NCBI GenBank assembly: GCA_019637975.1
Contig: JAHBUR010000018.1
Location: 23,505 to 87,504 of the forward strand
DNA from: Bacteroidota bacterium
Lineage (GTDB): Bacteria; Bacteroidota; Ignavibacteria; UBA10030; UBA6906
Direction: 5' to 3'
Length of the DNA: 64,000 bases
A model generated the notes under the pieces. That model was not told the DNA's origin. It was given only the letters and a program-made list of their open reading frames with translations, and made no database searches. The stretch's first letter is position 1, and each line of letters begins with the position of its first letter. Below, piece after piece: positions 26,301 through 34,387 of this stretch. A program made the translations under genes and the position numbers.

Positions 26301-28713
26301 CAGTGTCGGAATCACGCTAACGGACATCTACAGCGGGCAGACAGAACATCTTCTCGACAACAAGAAATTGAAACCGACATCGCATGTCGATTCCGTGTTT
26401 GTTCCCTGGAACGGCACAAGCAAGGTCGGGTTGCATACGCTTGTCGCGACGCTTGATCCGCTGAACGTGATTGAAGAAGTGAACGAGCTGAACAACATCG
26501 CCTCAAGCGAGAAATACATCTACGCAAACAATCTCTATGTCGTGAGACCCATCTCCAACATGGTCGTGCCACCGGGGGTGCAGCGCCTGGTCGTGACAAG
26601 TCCTGTTGGCTACGACTCTATCGGCTTTCAGTATTCTTTCGAACTCGATACGACGGAGACGTTTGATTCACCGGCGCTTGTAACTTCAGGTGTTGTTGTA
26701 GCCGATCAGGTTAAAGGAGAATGGACAACTCCACCATTGCCGGCTGAAAGAGTGTATTTCTGGCGTGCAAGAACGGTTGACGGTTCACTTTTGGGGAATT
26801 GGGTTACCTCTTCCTTCACTACGTCAAACGACATTCCGAAGATCTTTGATGCAAACGCTCCGACAGTGAGGATGAAGCAGCATTCGAGGCGCCAGTTCTC
26901 GCGCAATCATCTCGTGAATGCAACCCCGACAGATTCCGGTGTGACCATTGCGCAACAGGCGCCGCTCAACGTGTTCTGTCGCTCGGTGGGACAGCGGTAC
27001 AATCAGACATTGGAGTACTATAGCACGATCGTTGTAAACGAGCAGAAGATCATTGGATATTGGTGGGAATTGGGAAACAGTTTCATGGTTGCCCGCATCA
27101 ACGATTTCACGAACGCTGTTGAATACCGGAGCTTCAATACCGCTTCGTCGGCGGCTTTGTCGGACAGCATGAAGAACTTCATCAACGCCACGCCGGCAGG
27201 CAACTACATTGCCGTTTCGGTTATCTTTAACGGACAGACAAATGTGAACGAGGGGCTGAAGCAGGCGATGGATTCGTTGGGAGCGACGATGTTCCGCTCC
27301 ATTCTCAACAATCAATCGTACGCGTTCATCGGGAGAAAAGGAATTGGCGGTCCCGGCATGACAGCTCTTGAGCAATTGAACAGCGACACTGCGGTGTTGA
27401 GTCTCCAGGTGCCGAACGTCTATTCACTCGGGAAAGGCTCCGTGACGTCGCTGCCGGTGCCGGTTGCGCAAACGTGGGAAACGCTGCACTGGCAACGTTC
27501 CGGGGATATGCAATTGACGAATCCCGGGCTTGCAATAGTCGGGCGTCGCCCTTCCGGCATCGTTGATACACTGCGCATATTTCCGAAGGACAGTACGGAC
27601 GTCGATTTGACATTCCTCGATTCACTAACAACCGGAACGTCGTATTCGCATGTGAATGTTGCCGGCTTGCTGTCAACGTCGGATGCAAATGTTACGCCTG
27701 TTATTTCGGCATGGGAGATTGATTGCACGCTGCCCCCCGATATTGCCGTCAGCGCGAGGAGTTTTGTTCAAACAAGAGTGGCAACGTTTGATTTACCCGT
27801 TACGGTGCATAATTTGGGCTATCGCAAGAGCGACAGCATCCGGATTGTGGTGAATGCTCTCGACAAGTTTAATGCGGGAAGACAGGTTGGAGCTGCGACG
27901 ATTGATTCCATCGACATCGGAGGGAATCTCTCGACGGTTATTCAGATTCCAATGGCGATTCTTCCCAAAAAAACCTTGTTGCAGGTACTCATCAGCCCGG
28001 TGAACGGCGGAAAAGACCTCATTGCCGAAAACAATACGGCATACTATCCGTTGATCAGGACGGACATCGTTGCGCACAACAGGCTGAATGTGTACGCCGA
28101 CGGCAAGCCGTTGATGGACGGCGATTACGTTTCGGCGGAACCTGTTCTTCTTGTAAAAACAGGGCAGCAGGAAATCCCGACGTCCGCCTCGCAGTTTGAG
28201 ATGTTCGTGAACAACAAGCCCGTTCCCGGCCTTTCCGCTCAGGCATCGTTGTCGAAAGCGGGCACACAGGCACATGTCTCCGAGCATACATTCACGCCTT
28301 CACTGACAACCGGTGATCAGGCGCTGACATTCCGGGTCGCACAAATGAACGCGTTGGGTCGGGTTGACACGATTGAAGAGACCGTACATGTCCGTGTCTC
28401 CACCGAGTCCCGAACGCTGCATGTCTATTCGTACCCGAATCCGTTTGCGACAGAAACCTATTTCACATTTACGCTTGCCGGTTCGAGGCCGCCTGATGAG
28501 GCTCGGATAAAGATTTACACGATTGCAGGAAGAAAGATCCGTGATATCACCGTAGCGGCTAACGCATTGAGTATCGGCAATAATCGTGTACATTGGGACG
28601 GAAGAGATTCCGATGGCGATGAGATTGCCAATGGCTACTACTTCTACGAACTCACAACATTCCGCGAAGGCAAAACAGAATCAAGTATTCATAAACTTGC
28701 GAAGGTGAGGTAG
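23299..28713 (+). CDS. PorU-like T9SS sortase / C25 cysteine peptidase, copy 1
   Basis: An 1804-residue exported protein. Signal peptide at the N-terminus; N-terminal beta region with RDWFETGKTYYKAQVAADGW (~245-265), a feature of PorU-type proteins; a C25 (gingipain-type) catalytic domain at ~600-950 with catalytic His829 in FTGHSGG and Cys860 in SVSCNVGG; CARDB-like Ig domains at ~965-1080 and ~1480-1590; and a FlgD-like C-terminal domain from ~1710 (YPNPF...IKIYTIAGRKIRDI...GYYFYEL). PorU in known T9SS removes the sorting tail of cargo and attaches it to A-LPS on the cell surface. AAGGGG precedes the ATG, which overlaps the GT26 stop. Most likely machinery, although a secreted protease cannot be excluded. 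Confidence 0.87.
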   Translation: MKLMGGLRVISALLVSVLTHTGVGSDKAGEKALFRLLNQTPEGWEIEYVPQPRLLMTVDIHGKPHTRFLDATITDGVEDAAGSPALPVDVITLGIPDGVTLFAELLNPEFELAGQQAVAPHPDYEFTEDQEAVEVFNRDQSKYSVNQFLPATQISVEPPFTLRQQKISVVRIRPYQYNPAAQTLRRMTKATLRIRMQQSPEYRPSIAPTPDPLFEQSYKALLWNYEQAKAWRLGRQSRLSLNTDPTRDWFETGKTYYKAQVAADGWYRISRTEIEAAGGNLSSVDLSTIKVYARGAEVPVIVRPDTSVEFFARRNHGDSTYFDFYTDTCAHWLTWGGTQGLRYASSSSSGTPLTTFVSVAHPRHVETPGAYYVGTSDAELINNGTVPGEGWRMNNFPVGRQTDFPFTLDSIDTSIPTAVLRSQLWGSAYVNPPGTPALQKARFWVNDSLVGDIEFGQRQEGLMDRTFPASWLRTGSNTLRIRAMETTGGANNFFLRWYAFDYNRMLRPVNGQLEFTAPAGSPGVPDRFFVRGFGNADIEVFDVSTYRKIEGGIVAGDSTNGFSITFDDTSTVQRTYVVFASGNHRSVPPLTQKMFQDIRVNPQGADYIIITHRNFLAQANQLAAHRQATNGVRTKVVDVGDIYDEFNYGQMHTTPMKEFLKYAFETWPAPAPSYVLFLGDASWDYHRYLGSTIKTNYVPAYGVPTGDNWFGCFNPALPFLTSLYIGRIPAEDVTQAQRTVNKVISFDNYELSEWNKNFLFITGGVTLSEQAGFNFLADRSVTLYVKPPPFGATGLRVSKATPGYIDGENKQRLKDLFREGLGFVSFTGHSGGKIWGVDPGPASEFENTNGKLPFVASVSCNVGGFATPSNNVFAEDLLLADNRGAIAAWASSSVGYANYGAALTNNWLINATVDSVREFGRLTTNALYRLWTETGSGFITLAMMNLNPMMGDPMSRLPIPLKPELAVSASDIFLDKPEPTPSDSTLIVRVNVHNYGLVPSDSVGITLTDIYSGQTEHLLDNKKLKPTSHVDSVFVPWNGTSKVGLHTLVATLDPLNVIEEVNELNNIASSEKYIYANNLYVVRPISNMVVPPGVQRLVVTSPVGYDSIGFQYSFELDTTETFDSPALVTSGVVVADQVKGEWTTPPLPAERVYFWRARTVDGSLLGNWVTSSFTTSNDIPKIFDANAPTVRMKQHSRRQFSRNHLVNATPTDSGVTIAQQAPLNVFCRSVGQRYNQTLEYYSTIVVNEQKIIGYWWELGNSFMVARINDFTNAVEYRSFNTASSAALSDSMKNFINATPAGNYIAVSVIFNGQTNVNEGLKQAMDSLGATMFRSILNNQSYAFIGRKGIGGPGMTALEQLNSDTAVLSLQVPNVYSLGKGSVTSLPVPVAQTWETLHWQRSGDMQLTNPGLAIVGRRPSGIVDTLRIFPKDSTDVDLTFLDSLTTGTSYSHVNVAGLLSTSDANVTPVISAWEIDCTLPPDIAVSARSFVQTRVATFDLPVTVHNLGYRKSDSIRIVVNALDKFNAGRQVGAATIDSIDIGGNLSTVIQIPMAILPKKTLLQVLISPVNGGKDLIAENNTAYYPLIRTDIVAHNRLNVYADGKPLMDGDYVSAEPVLLVKTGQQEIPTSASQFEMFVNNKPVPGLSAQASLSKAGTQAHVSEHTFTPSLTTGDQALTFRVAQMNALGRVDTIEETVHVRVSTESRTLHVYSYPNPFATETYFTFTLAGSRPPDEARIKIYTIAGRKIRDITVAANALSIGNNRVHWDGRDSDGDEIANGYYFYELTTFREGKTESSIHKLAKVR

Positions 28714-28777
28714 CACGTTTCTGTTTCTGATATTCTGCCATTACTGAGTTTGTTGAAACATGAAATAGGAGGTGGAT

Positions 28778-31700
28778 ATGAAACACCTTGTTGCATACGC
28801 CGTAGCGGGCATCATGTTCTGTGGTGCTTGGGTTGTTCCGGCTTCTGCCGGTGAAGACAACAGTGACGCCTTTCGGCTCGTCTCACGTCTGCCGGATGGC
28901 TGGCTTATCGAATACACCCCCGGTACGCAGCCGTTCACACAAGTCGAAATTGAGGGTCGGATGCATCTGCTGTTTGACGGAATGGCCCGCCTCGATCCCT
29001 CTTTCGATCACACGGGATTGCCGAAACTTCCCGTTGAGGTAATCACGCTGGGCATTCCCGCTGATGCGTTTCTGCGGGTGGAGCTGCTGGATCCCGAGTA
29101 TGAATTGATCGTGAAGCAGCGTGTAGCACCGTATCCGACGTATCACTTTTCAGAAGAGACCGAGCCCGTTGCCGAGTACCGGAAGAATGCTTCGGCGTAC
29201 GGACAGAACAGGTACTTTCCCTCGCTGCACGTTGTTGCCGATCCGCCGGGACGTTTTCGGGATCAGCGCATCGCTTCAATTCGTCTCTCGCCGTATCAAT
29301 ACAATCCTGCAACTGAGACGTTGCGCCGGATTGTGCGGGCGAAACTCCACATCCGTGTGATGCGCACCGACGGCGGCGGTTCAATGGTACTTCCTCCGCC
29401 CTCTGCCGTTCGTCCCGATCCGCATTTCGAGGAACTCTACAGAAGTACCCTGTTCAACTACGATGAAGCAAAGGGTTGGAGGGGAGATGCGGGCGCAGAG
29501 TCCTTCCTGCGCATGGTGCCTGACCCGACGCGTGATTGGTTCGAAACGGGGAAGAACTACTACAAGATTCCGATTACCGAGGACGCCTGGTACAAGGTAA
29601 CGAAGGCGCAGCTTGTCGCCGCCGGAGCGAATCCATCCCTCATCGATATTCCGACACTGAAGATCTTTCACTGTGGTGTTCAGATTCCGGTTGTCGTTCG
29701 TCCTGACACGAGTGTCGAATTCTACGGCAAACGAAACTCCGGCGACTCGACATACACAGATTTCTTTACAGACACAAGTGCTTACTGGCTGACGTGGGGA
29801 GGGGTTGCAGGTCTTCGTTTCACGCCTACTTTTGTGGACTCGACTGGCGTGATGACGAATCATTCTTCATCGCTCACAACAAGGCATTGTGAAGAGAACA
29901 ACGACTACTTTCAAGGCACGACAACAAACGACATTATCAACATTCAGACGGTTCCCGGCGAAGGATGGGCATGGGGCGAGCCGCCAGATTGGTTCTTCCC
30001 AACCGCAACCCGTGAGTATGCGTTTGTCGTGGACGAAGTCGTGGCCGACTCCGGGTTGCAGGCCAGACTTCGGGTTCGACTTGTCAGCACGACGTTGAAC
30101 TACACAACGCCGAATCATCGTGCGCGCTTCTGGGTGAATGACTCGCTTGTTGGTGAGGCGACATTTCCAGGCAGAACAAGCCTCGTATTCAGTGCTAACA
30201 TTCCGCAATCCTGGCTCCATAACGGTAGCAACCAACTGAGGATTCAATCCATTCTTACATTAGCATCACCGAATCAATTTTATCTTGATTGGTTTGAAGT
30301 TGATTATGAACGACTGCTTCGTGCGGGTAACAATCAGCTTGCAGTTGCAGCAGGACAGACCGGCCCACTGACACGAACAGTGTTCAATGCCTCGGGCTTC
30401 ACAAGCCCTCAGATTGAAGCGTTTGACCTCAGCACAATGCGGCAGATTACCAGTACGCATATCACGCAAGATGAGGATGGGTACAGTATTGCTTTCCGGG
30501 ATACGCTTTCGGTTCCCCGGTCGTACATCGTTACGAGTTCAGGCGGAGCACGGCCCGTCCCGGCCGTGACGCAGAAAATGTTCACCGACATTCGGGTTAA
30601 CGCCGCGGGTGCGGATTACATCATCATCACCCATAAGAACTTCCTAAGTGCCGCGCAGCAGCTCGCAACGCATCGTCAAACAGTGAATGGCGTCCGGACG
30701 AAAGTGATTCTCGTTGACGACATCTACGACGAGTTCAATTACGGCATCATGAATGCAACGAAGCTGAAGCCGTTCGTGAAGTATGCCTTTGACAATTGGG
30801 CTCAGCCGAGACCGGCATATCTCCTCTTGTTCGGTGATGCGTCGTGGGATTATCACAGGTTCCTTTCCACCTCTATCAACACGAATTTCGTTCCGTCGTA
30901 CGGCGTTCCCGCAAGTGACAATTGGTTTGTTACGTTCAATCCGGACACGGCCTCACTCCCCGCGATGTTGGTCGGGAGGATTCCGGTTGCGACACCCGCG
31001 CAGGCGCAAAGCGTAGTGCAGAAGATCGTCGGGTACGATTCATATATACTGGCGGAATGGAACAAGAACTTTCTCTTCATCACCGGAGGAAATACTCCGA
31101 GCGAACAGGCGCAGTTCAATTCCTACTCCGAGGGCATGATTGCATTAATCGTTGCACCGCCCATTGGTGGAACGCCGTATCGCGTCTATAAAACCACGCT
31201 TGGCGTGATCGACGGTGAACACAAGGAACGGCTCAAGCAGCTTGTTCGTGACGGGCTCGTGTTCATCAATTTTATCGGGCATTCGGGCGGGAGAATATGG
31301 GGCGTCGATATCGGCCCGCCGTCCGAATTGGAGAACACGAACGGCAAGCTGCCGTTTCTTGCATCGGTGAGTTGCAACGTCGGCGGCTTTGCAGACCCGG
31401 AAAGCCATGTGCTCGCCGAGGATTTCCTCCTTGCCGACAATCGGGGTTCCATCGCATCGTGGGCATCCTCAACCTTGGGATATCCCTCGTATGGCAGGGA
31501 TTTGGGAAGGGATTTTCTCCAGGGTGTGCGGGACTCGGTGCGGACATTCGGCCTTCTGACGACGAATGCAAAGATCAAGATGTTGCGAACGTACGGGGCC
31601 GACTATATTGCTAATGCCACGGTGCAAACCAACAATCTGTTGGGCGACCCGCTGTCACGTTTTGCGCTGCCGCTGAAGCCCGATCTGGCAATCCGTCAGC

Positions 31701-34183
31701 AGGATATCATCCCCAGCAATCCAACACCGACCGTCAACGACACACTTGTGATGGTGAAGGTGAAGATGTTCAACTATGGTTTAGTTACTCCGGACAGCGT
31801 GGAGGTTGCCGTGACCGACACGTACAACGGCCAGACGACAACTCTTGCAAACAGAAAAGTTGCCCCGATGCGCCAGGTGGATTCGATCAATGTTGAGTGG
31901 CGCGCAATGCACCAGGTCGGGCTGCATACGCTTACGGCTTCGCTCGATCCGCAGAACCTGATTCCTGAAGTGTCCGAACTGAACAATATCGCTTCACGGG
32001 AACAGTACGTCTATGCAAACCTTCTTTCGGTTGTCAAGCCTGTCAGGAACATGGTTGTTGAGTCGGGAGTTCAGAGATTGATGGTGACCAGTCCGTTCGG
32101 AGTTGATTCGCTGGGGTTTGCTTACGAGTTTCAGCTTGATACGGTCGATACGTTCGACTCGCCGGCGTTGGTTGAGTCAGGGCCGGTCGTTCCGGCTGCG
32201 GTCACAGGAGAGTGGCTCACTCCGTCGCTTCCCGTCAACCGCGTGTACTTCTGGCGTGCGAGAACGAGTTATGCGAATGCACTGGGAAAATGGGTCGAAT
32301 CGTCCTTCTCGACGGCGGGTGATGTGCCTGCATTGCCGCAGATCCGCTGGCGGGAACATGCGGCAAAGCAATTCAGGCGCGACGTTCTCACACAATCCAC
32401 TGCAACGGATACGGGTGTCACTATTGCGCCGAGTCCGGCGATCAATCTGTTTGTCCGATCGGTCGGGTACAGGTACAATCAGTTGGCGGAATACTACAGC
32501 GTCATCAGAATCAACGAACAAAAGATCACAGGGTACTGGTGGGAGTTGGGAAGCAGCTTCATGGTCATCCGCCTGAACGAATTTTCCGGGGCATTCGAGT
32601 TCCGGGCGTTCAATCTCGTGACGTTTCCCGCCGATTCCGGTTTGCGTGAGGCGCAACGAATGGCGGATTTCATCAATCAAACTCCGACAGGAAATTTTAT
32701 TGCATGGAGTGTCATCTTCGACGGAAGAACAAACGTTACCGAAAGCCTCTACGTTGCGATGGAGAGTCTGGGAAGCACGCTGGCACGAACAGTCCAGCCC
32801 GGACAATCGTGGGCGTTTGTCGGAAGAAAGGGGAGCGGCGGCCCGGGGATGACGGCGTTGGAAAGCCTCACGAATGATACCGCCGTTGTGTCGCTGCAGA
32901 TTCCCAACTACTACAGTTACGGCAGCGGCTCGATTGCAACGGAGCGGATGTTTGTATCGGATTCGTGGAGTGCATTCCAGTGGCAGCAAAGCGGCCCGCC
33001 ATCGACCAATGCGCGGCTCGCATTCCTCGGCAACCGCCCGAACGGGGCTGTCGACACACTGCGGATTTTCCCGAAAGACAGCGCAACGATTGATCTTTCA
33101 TTCATGGACCCGCTGACATCGGGCGAACGCTATAATGCCGTGCAAGTTGCCGCACTGTTCTCCACAACCGACGCCCTAGTTACTCCGTTGCTGCATTCCT
33201 GGCAAATGGATCTCAACGCCCCCGCCGATCTTGCCATCAGTGCCCGGACACTGAGCAGCTCGGAGCCGACGGCCACGCGCAATGTAGAAGTCACGGTGTA
33301 CAATATCGGGTATCAGGATAGCGACAGCTCAACGGTTGTTCTTTCCGTGTATGACCGGCAGAATCGTGCCCGCCAACTTGCGAGCGTGCCTGTTCAGCCG
33401 GTTGTCCTCGGAGGTTCGAGGACGGTTGTTATTCCCATCTCGACAACAAATCTGCCCCGGAGAGTGATGCTGCAGGCCGTTGTTCATCCGGCAAAGCGTG
33501 CAAAAGATCTTGTGCACGAAAACAATACGGCATATCATTCATTCGATCTGGGTCCGTCACTGATGCCTGCAATGCAGGTGTATGCCAACGGCTCGCCTGT
33601 GATGGAAGGCGATTACGTGCCCGCAACGCCTGTGTTGATGCTCGATCTTCAGAAGCGGGATGAGAATCCCCCTGCACGCATCGAGGCACAACTGTTTGTG
33701 GACAACAGGTTCGAAGGCAACTGGACATCTCCCGCCGGAGTGTCGGAACAACGCCCGACATTTACTCCGCAGCTTTCGGATGGTCTCCATCAACTTACGT
33801 TCAAAATCATGAGTGTAAATGCGTTCGGCGAGATTGACACAACGGAAAGCATGTTGAATGTTCTCGTCTCGAAAGAAAGCCGCATTCTGCACATGTACAA
33901 TTACCCGAATCCGTTTTCGCGTGACACATACTTCACGTTCATGCTCGCCGGATCGACTCCACCGGAGGAGTTGAGAATCCGCATCTTCACCGTTGCCGGA
34001 AGGAAGATCAGAGATATTCTTGTGCCGCCGTCGAGCGTGCAGATCGGCTCCAACCGGATTTATTGGGATGGGAGAGATGAAGATGGCGATGAGATAGCCA
34101 ACGGGTACTACTTCTATCAAGCGTCTCTCAAAGGGGAAGGGAAGGAGCTTTCAGCAGTGCAGAAGTTGGTGAAGGTACGGTAA
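28778..34183 (+). CDS. PorU-like T9SS sortase / C25 cysteine peptidase, copy 2
   Basis: An 1801-residue tandem paralogue of the preceding gene with the same domain order throughout. Signal peptide MKHLVAYAVAGIMFCGAWVVPASAG cut near residue 25 (shown in part as the hydrophobic stretch VAGIMFCGAWV); C25 domain ~610-955 with His835 in FIGHSGG and Cys866 in SVSCNVGG; CARDB-like domains ~970-1085 and ~1483-1590; FlgD-like tail from ~1707 ending KLVKVR. Both catalytic residues are kept and, as in copy 1, are 31 residues apart. AGGAGG (28767-28772) sits 5 nt before ATG 28778; the GTG inside it gives a 2-residue longer frame and is rejected. The duplication must be old, since the DNA has diverged widely. 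Confidence 0.87.
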   Translation: MKHLVAYAVAGIMFCGAWVVPASAGEDNSDAFRLVSRLPDGWLIEYTPGTQPFTQVEIEGRMHLLFDGMARLDPSFDHTGLPKLPVEVITLGIPADAFLRVELLDPEYELIVKQRVAPYPTYHFSEETEPVAEYRKNASAYGQNRYFPSLHVVADPPGRFRDQRIASIRLSPYQYNPATETLRRIVRAKLHIRVMRTDGGGSMVLPPPSAVRPDPHFEELYRSTLFNYDEAKGWRGDAGAESFLRMVPDPTRDWFETGKNYYKIPITEDAWYKVTKAQLVAAGANPSLIDIPTLKIFHCGVQIPVVVRPDTSVEFYGKRNSGDSTYTDFFTDTSAYWLTWGGVAGLRFTPTFVDSTGVMTNHSSSLTTRHCEENNDYFQGTTTNDIINIQTVPGEGWAWGEPPDWFFPTATREYAFVVDEVVADSGLQARLRVRLVSTTLNYTTPNHRARFWVNDSLVGEATFPGRTSLVFSANIPQSWLHNGSNQLRIQSILTLASPNQFYLDWFEVDYERLLRAGNNQLAVAAGQTGPLTRTVFNASGFTSPQIEAFDLSTMRQITSTHITQDEDGYSIAFRDTLSVPRSYIVTSSGGARPVPAVTQKMFTDIRVNAAGADYIIITHKNFLSAAQQLATHRQTVNGVRTKVILVDDIYDEFNYGIMNATKLKPFVKYAFDNWAQPRPAYLLLFGDASWDYHRFLSTSINTNFVPSYGVPASDNWFVTFNPDTASLPAMLVGRIPVATPAQAQSVVQKIVGYDSYILAEWNKNFLFITGGNTPSEQAQFNSYSEGMIALIVAPPIGGTPYRVYKTTLGVIDGEHKERLKQLVRDGLVFINFIGHSGGRIWGVDIGPPSELENTNGKLPFLASVSCNVGGFADPESHVLAEDFLLADNRGSIASWASSTLGYPSYGRDLGRDFLQGVRDSVRTFGLLTTNAKIKMLRTYGADYIANATVQTNNLLGDPLSRFALPLKPDLAIRQQDIIPSNPTPTVNDTLVMVKVKMFNYGLVTPDSVEVAVTDTYNGQTTTLANRKVAPMRQVDSINVEWRAMHQVGLHTLTASLDPQNLIPEVSELNNIASREQYVYANLLSVVKPVRNMVVESGVQRLMVTSPFGVDSLGFAYEFQLDTVDTFDSPALVESGPVVPAAVTGEWLTPSLPVNRVYFWRARTSYANALGKWVESSFSTAGDVPALPQIRWREHAAKQFRRDVLTQSTATDTGVTIAPSPAINLFVRSVGYRYNQLAEYYSVIRINEQKITGYWWELGSSFMVIRLNEFSGAFEFRAFNLVTFPADSGLREAQRMADFINQTPTGNFIAWSVIFDGRTNVTESLYVAMESLGSTLARTVQPGQSWAFVGRKGSGGPGMTALESLTNDTAVVSLQIPNYYSYGSGSIATERMFVSDSWSAFQWQQSGPPSTNARLAFLGNRPNGAVDTLRIFPKDSATIDLSFMDPLTSGERYNAVQVAALFSTTDALVTPLLHSWQMDLNAPADLAISARTLSSSEPTATRNVEVTVYNIGYQDSDSSTVVLSVYDRQNRARQLASVPVQPVVLGGSRTVVIPISTTNLPRRVMLQAVVHPAKRAKDLVHENNTAYHSFDLGPSLMPAMQVYANGSPVMEGDYVPATPVLMLDLQKRDENPPARIEAQLFVDNRFEGNWTSPAGVSEQRPTFTPQLSDGLHQLTFKIMSVNAFGEIDTTESMLNVLVSKESRILHMYNYPNPFSRDTYFTFMLAGSTPPEELRIRIFTVAGRKIRDILVPPSSVQIGSNRIYWDGRDEDGDEIANGYYFYQASLKGEGKELSAVQKLVKVR

Positions 34184-34204
34184 GTACCGGGTGAACCGCT
34201 GGAT

Positions 34205-34375
34205 TGAAAGAAAACCGCTAAGGCGCGAAGACACGATTAGACTGGCAGAGTCTGGCTCTACATAAAGAACCGCCCCGACGACTCATCGTCGCCGTGGCTC
34301 TGGTTTCAGCTAGGATCAACAGGATACTGTTTGCTTCACGTCGTGTACATCCTGTTCATCCTGCCAAGAAGTGAT
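34205..34375. repeat. Convergent spacer with dispersed repeat fragments
   Basis: The 204-nt gap between the converging PorU-like and TIGR03790 genes has no ORF of interest. It holds GAAAACCGCTAAGGCGCGAAG (34209-34229), related to phrases at 40446-40473 and 41287-41308, and an imperfect inverted pair AGGATCAACAGGATA (34312) / CATCCTGTTCATCCTG (34348), whose first half recurs at 48069. No clear terminator is seen. Confidence 0.5.
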
Positions 34376-34387
34376 GGTGATGCACCG

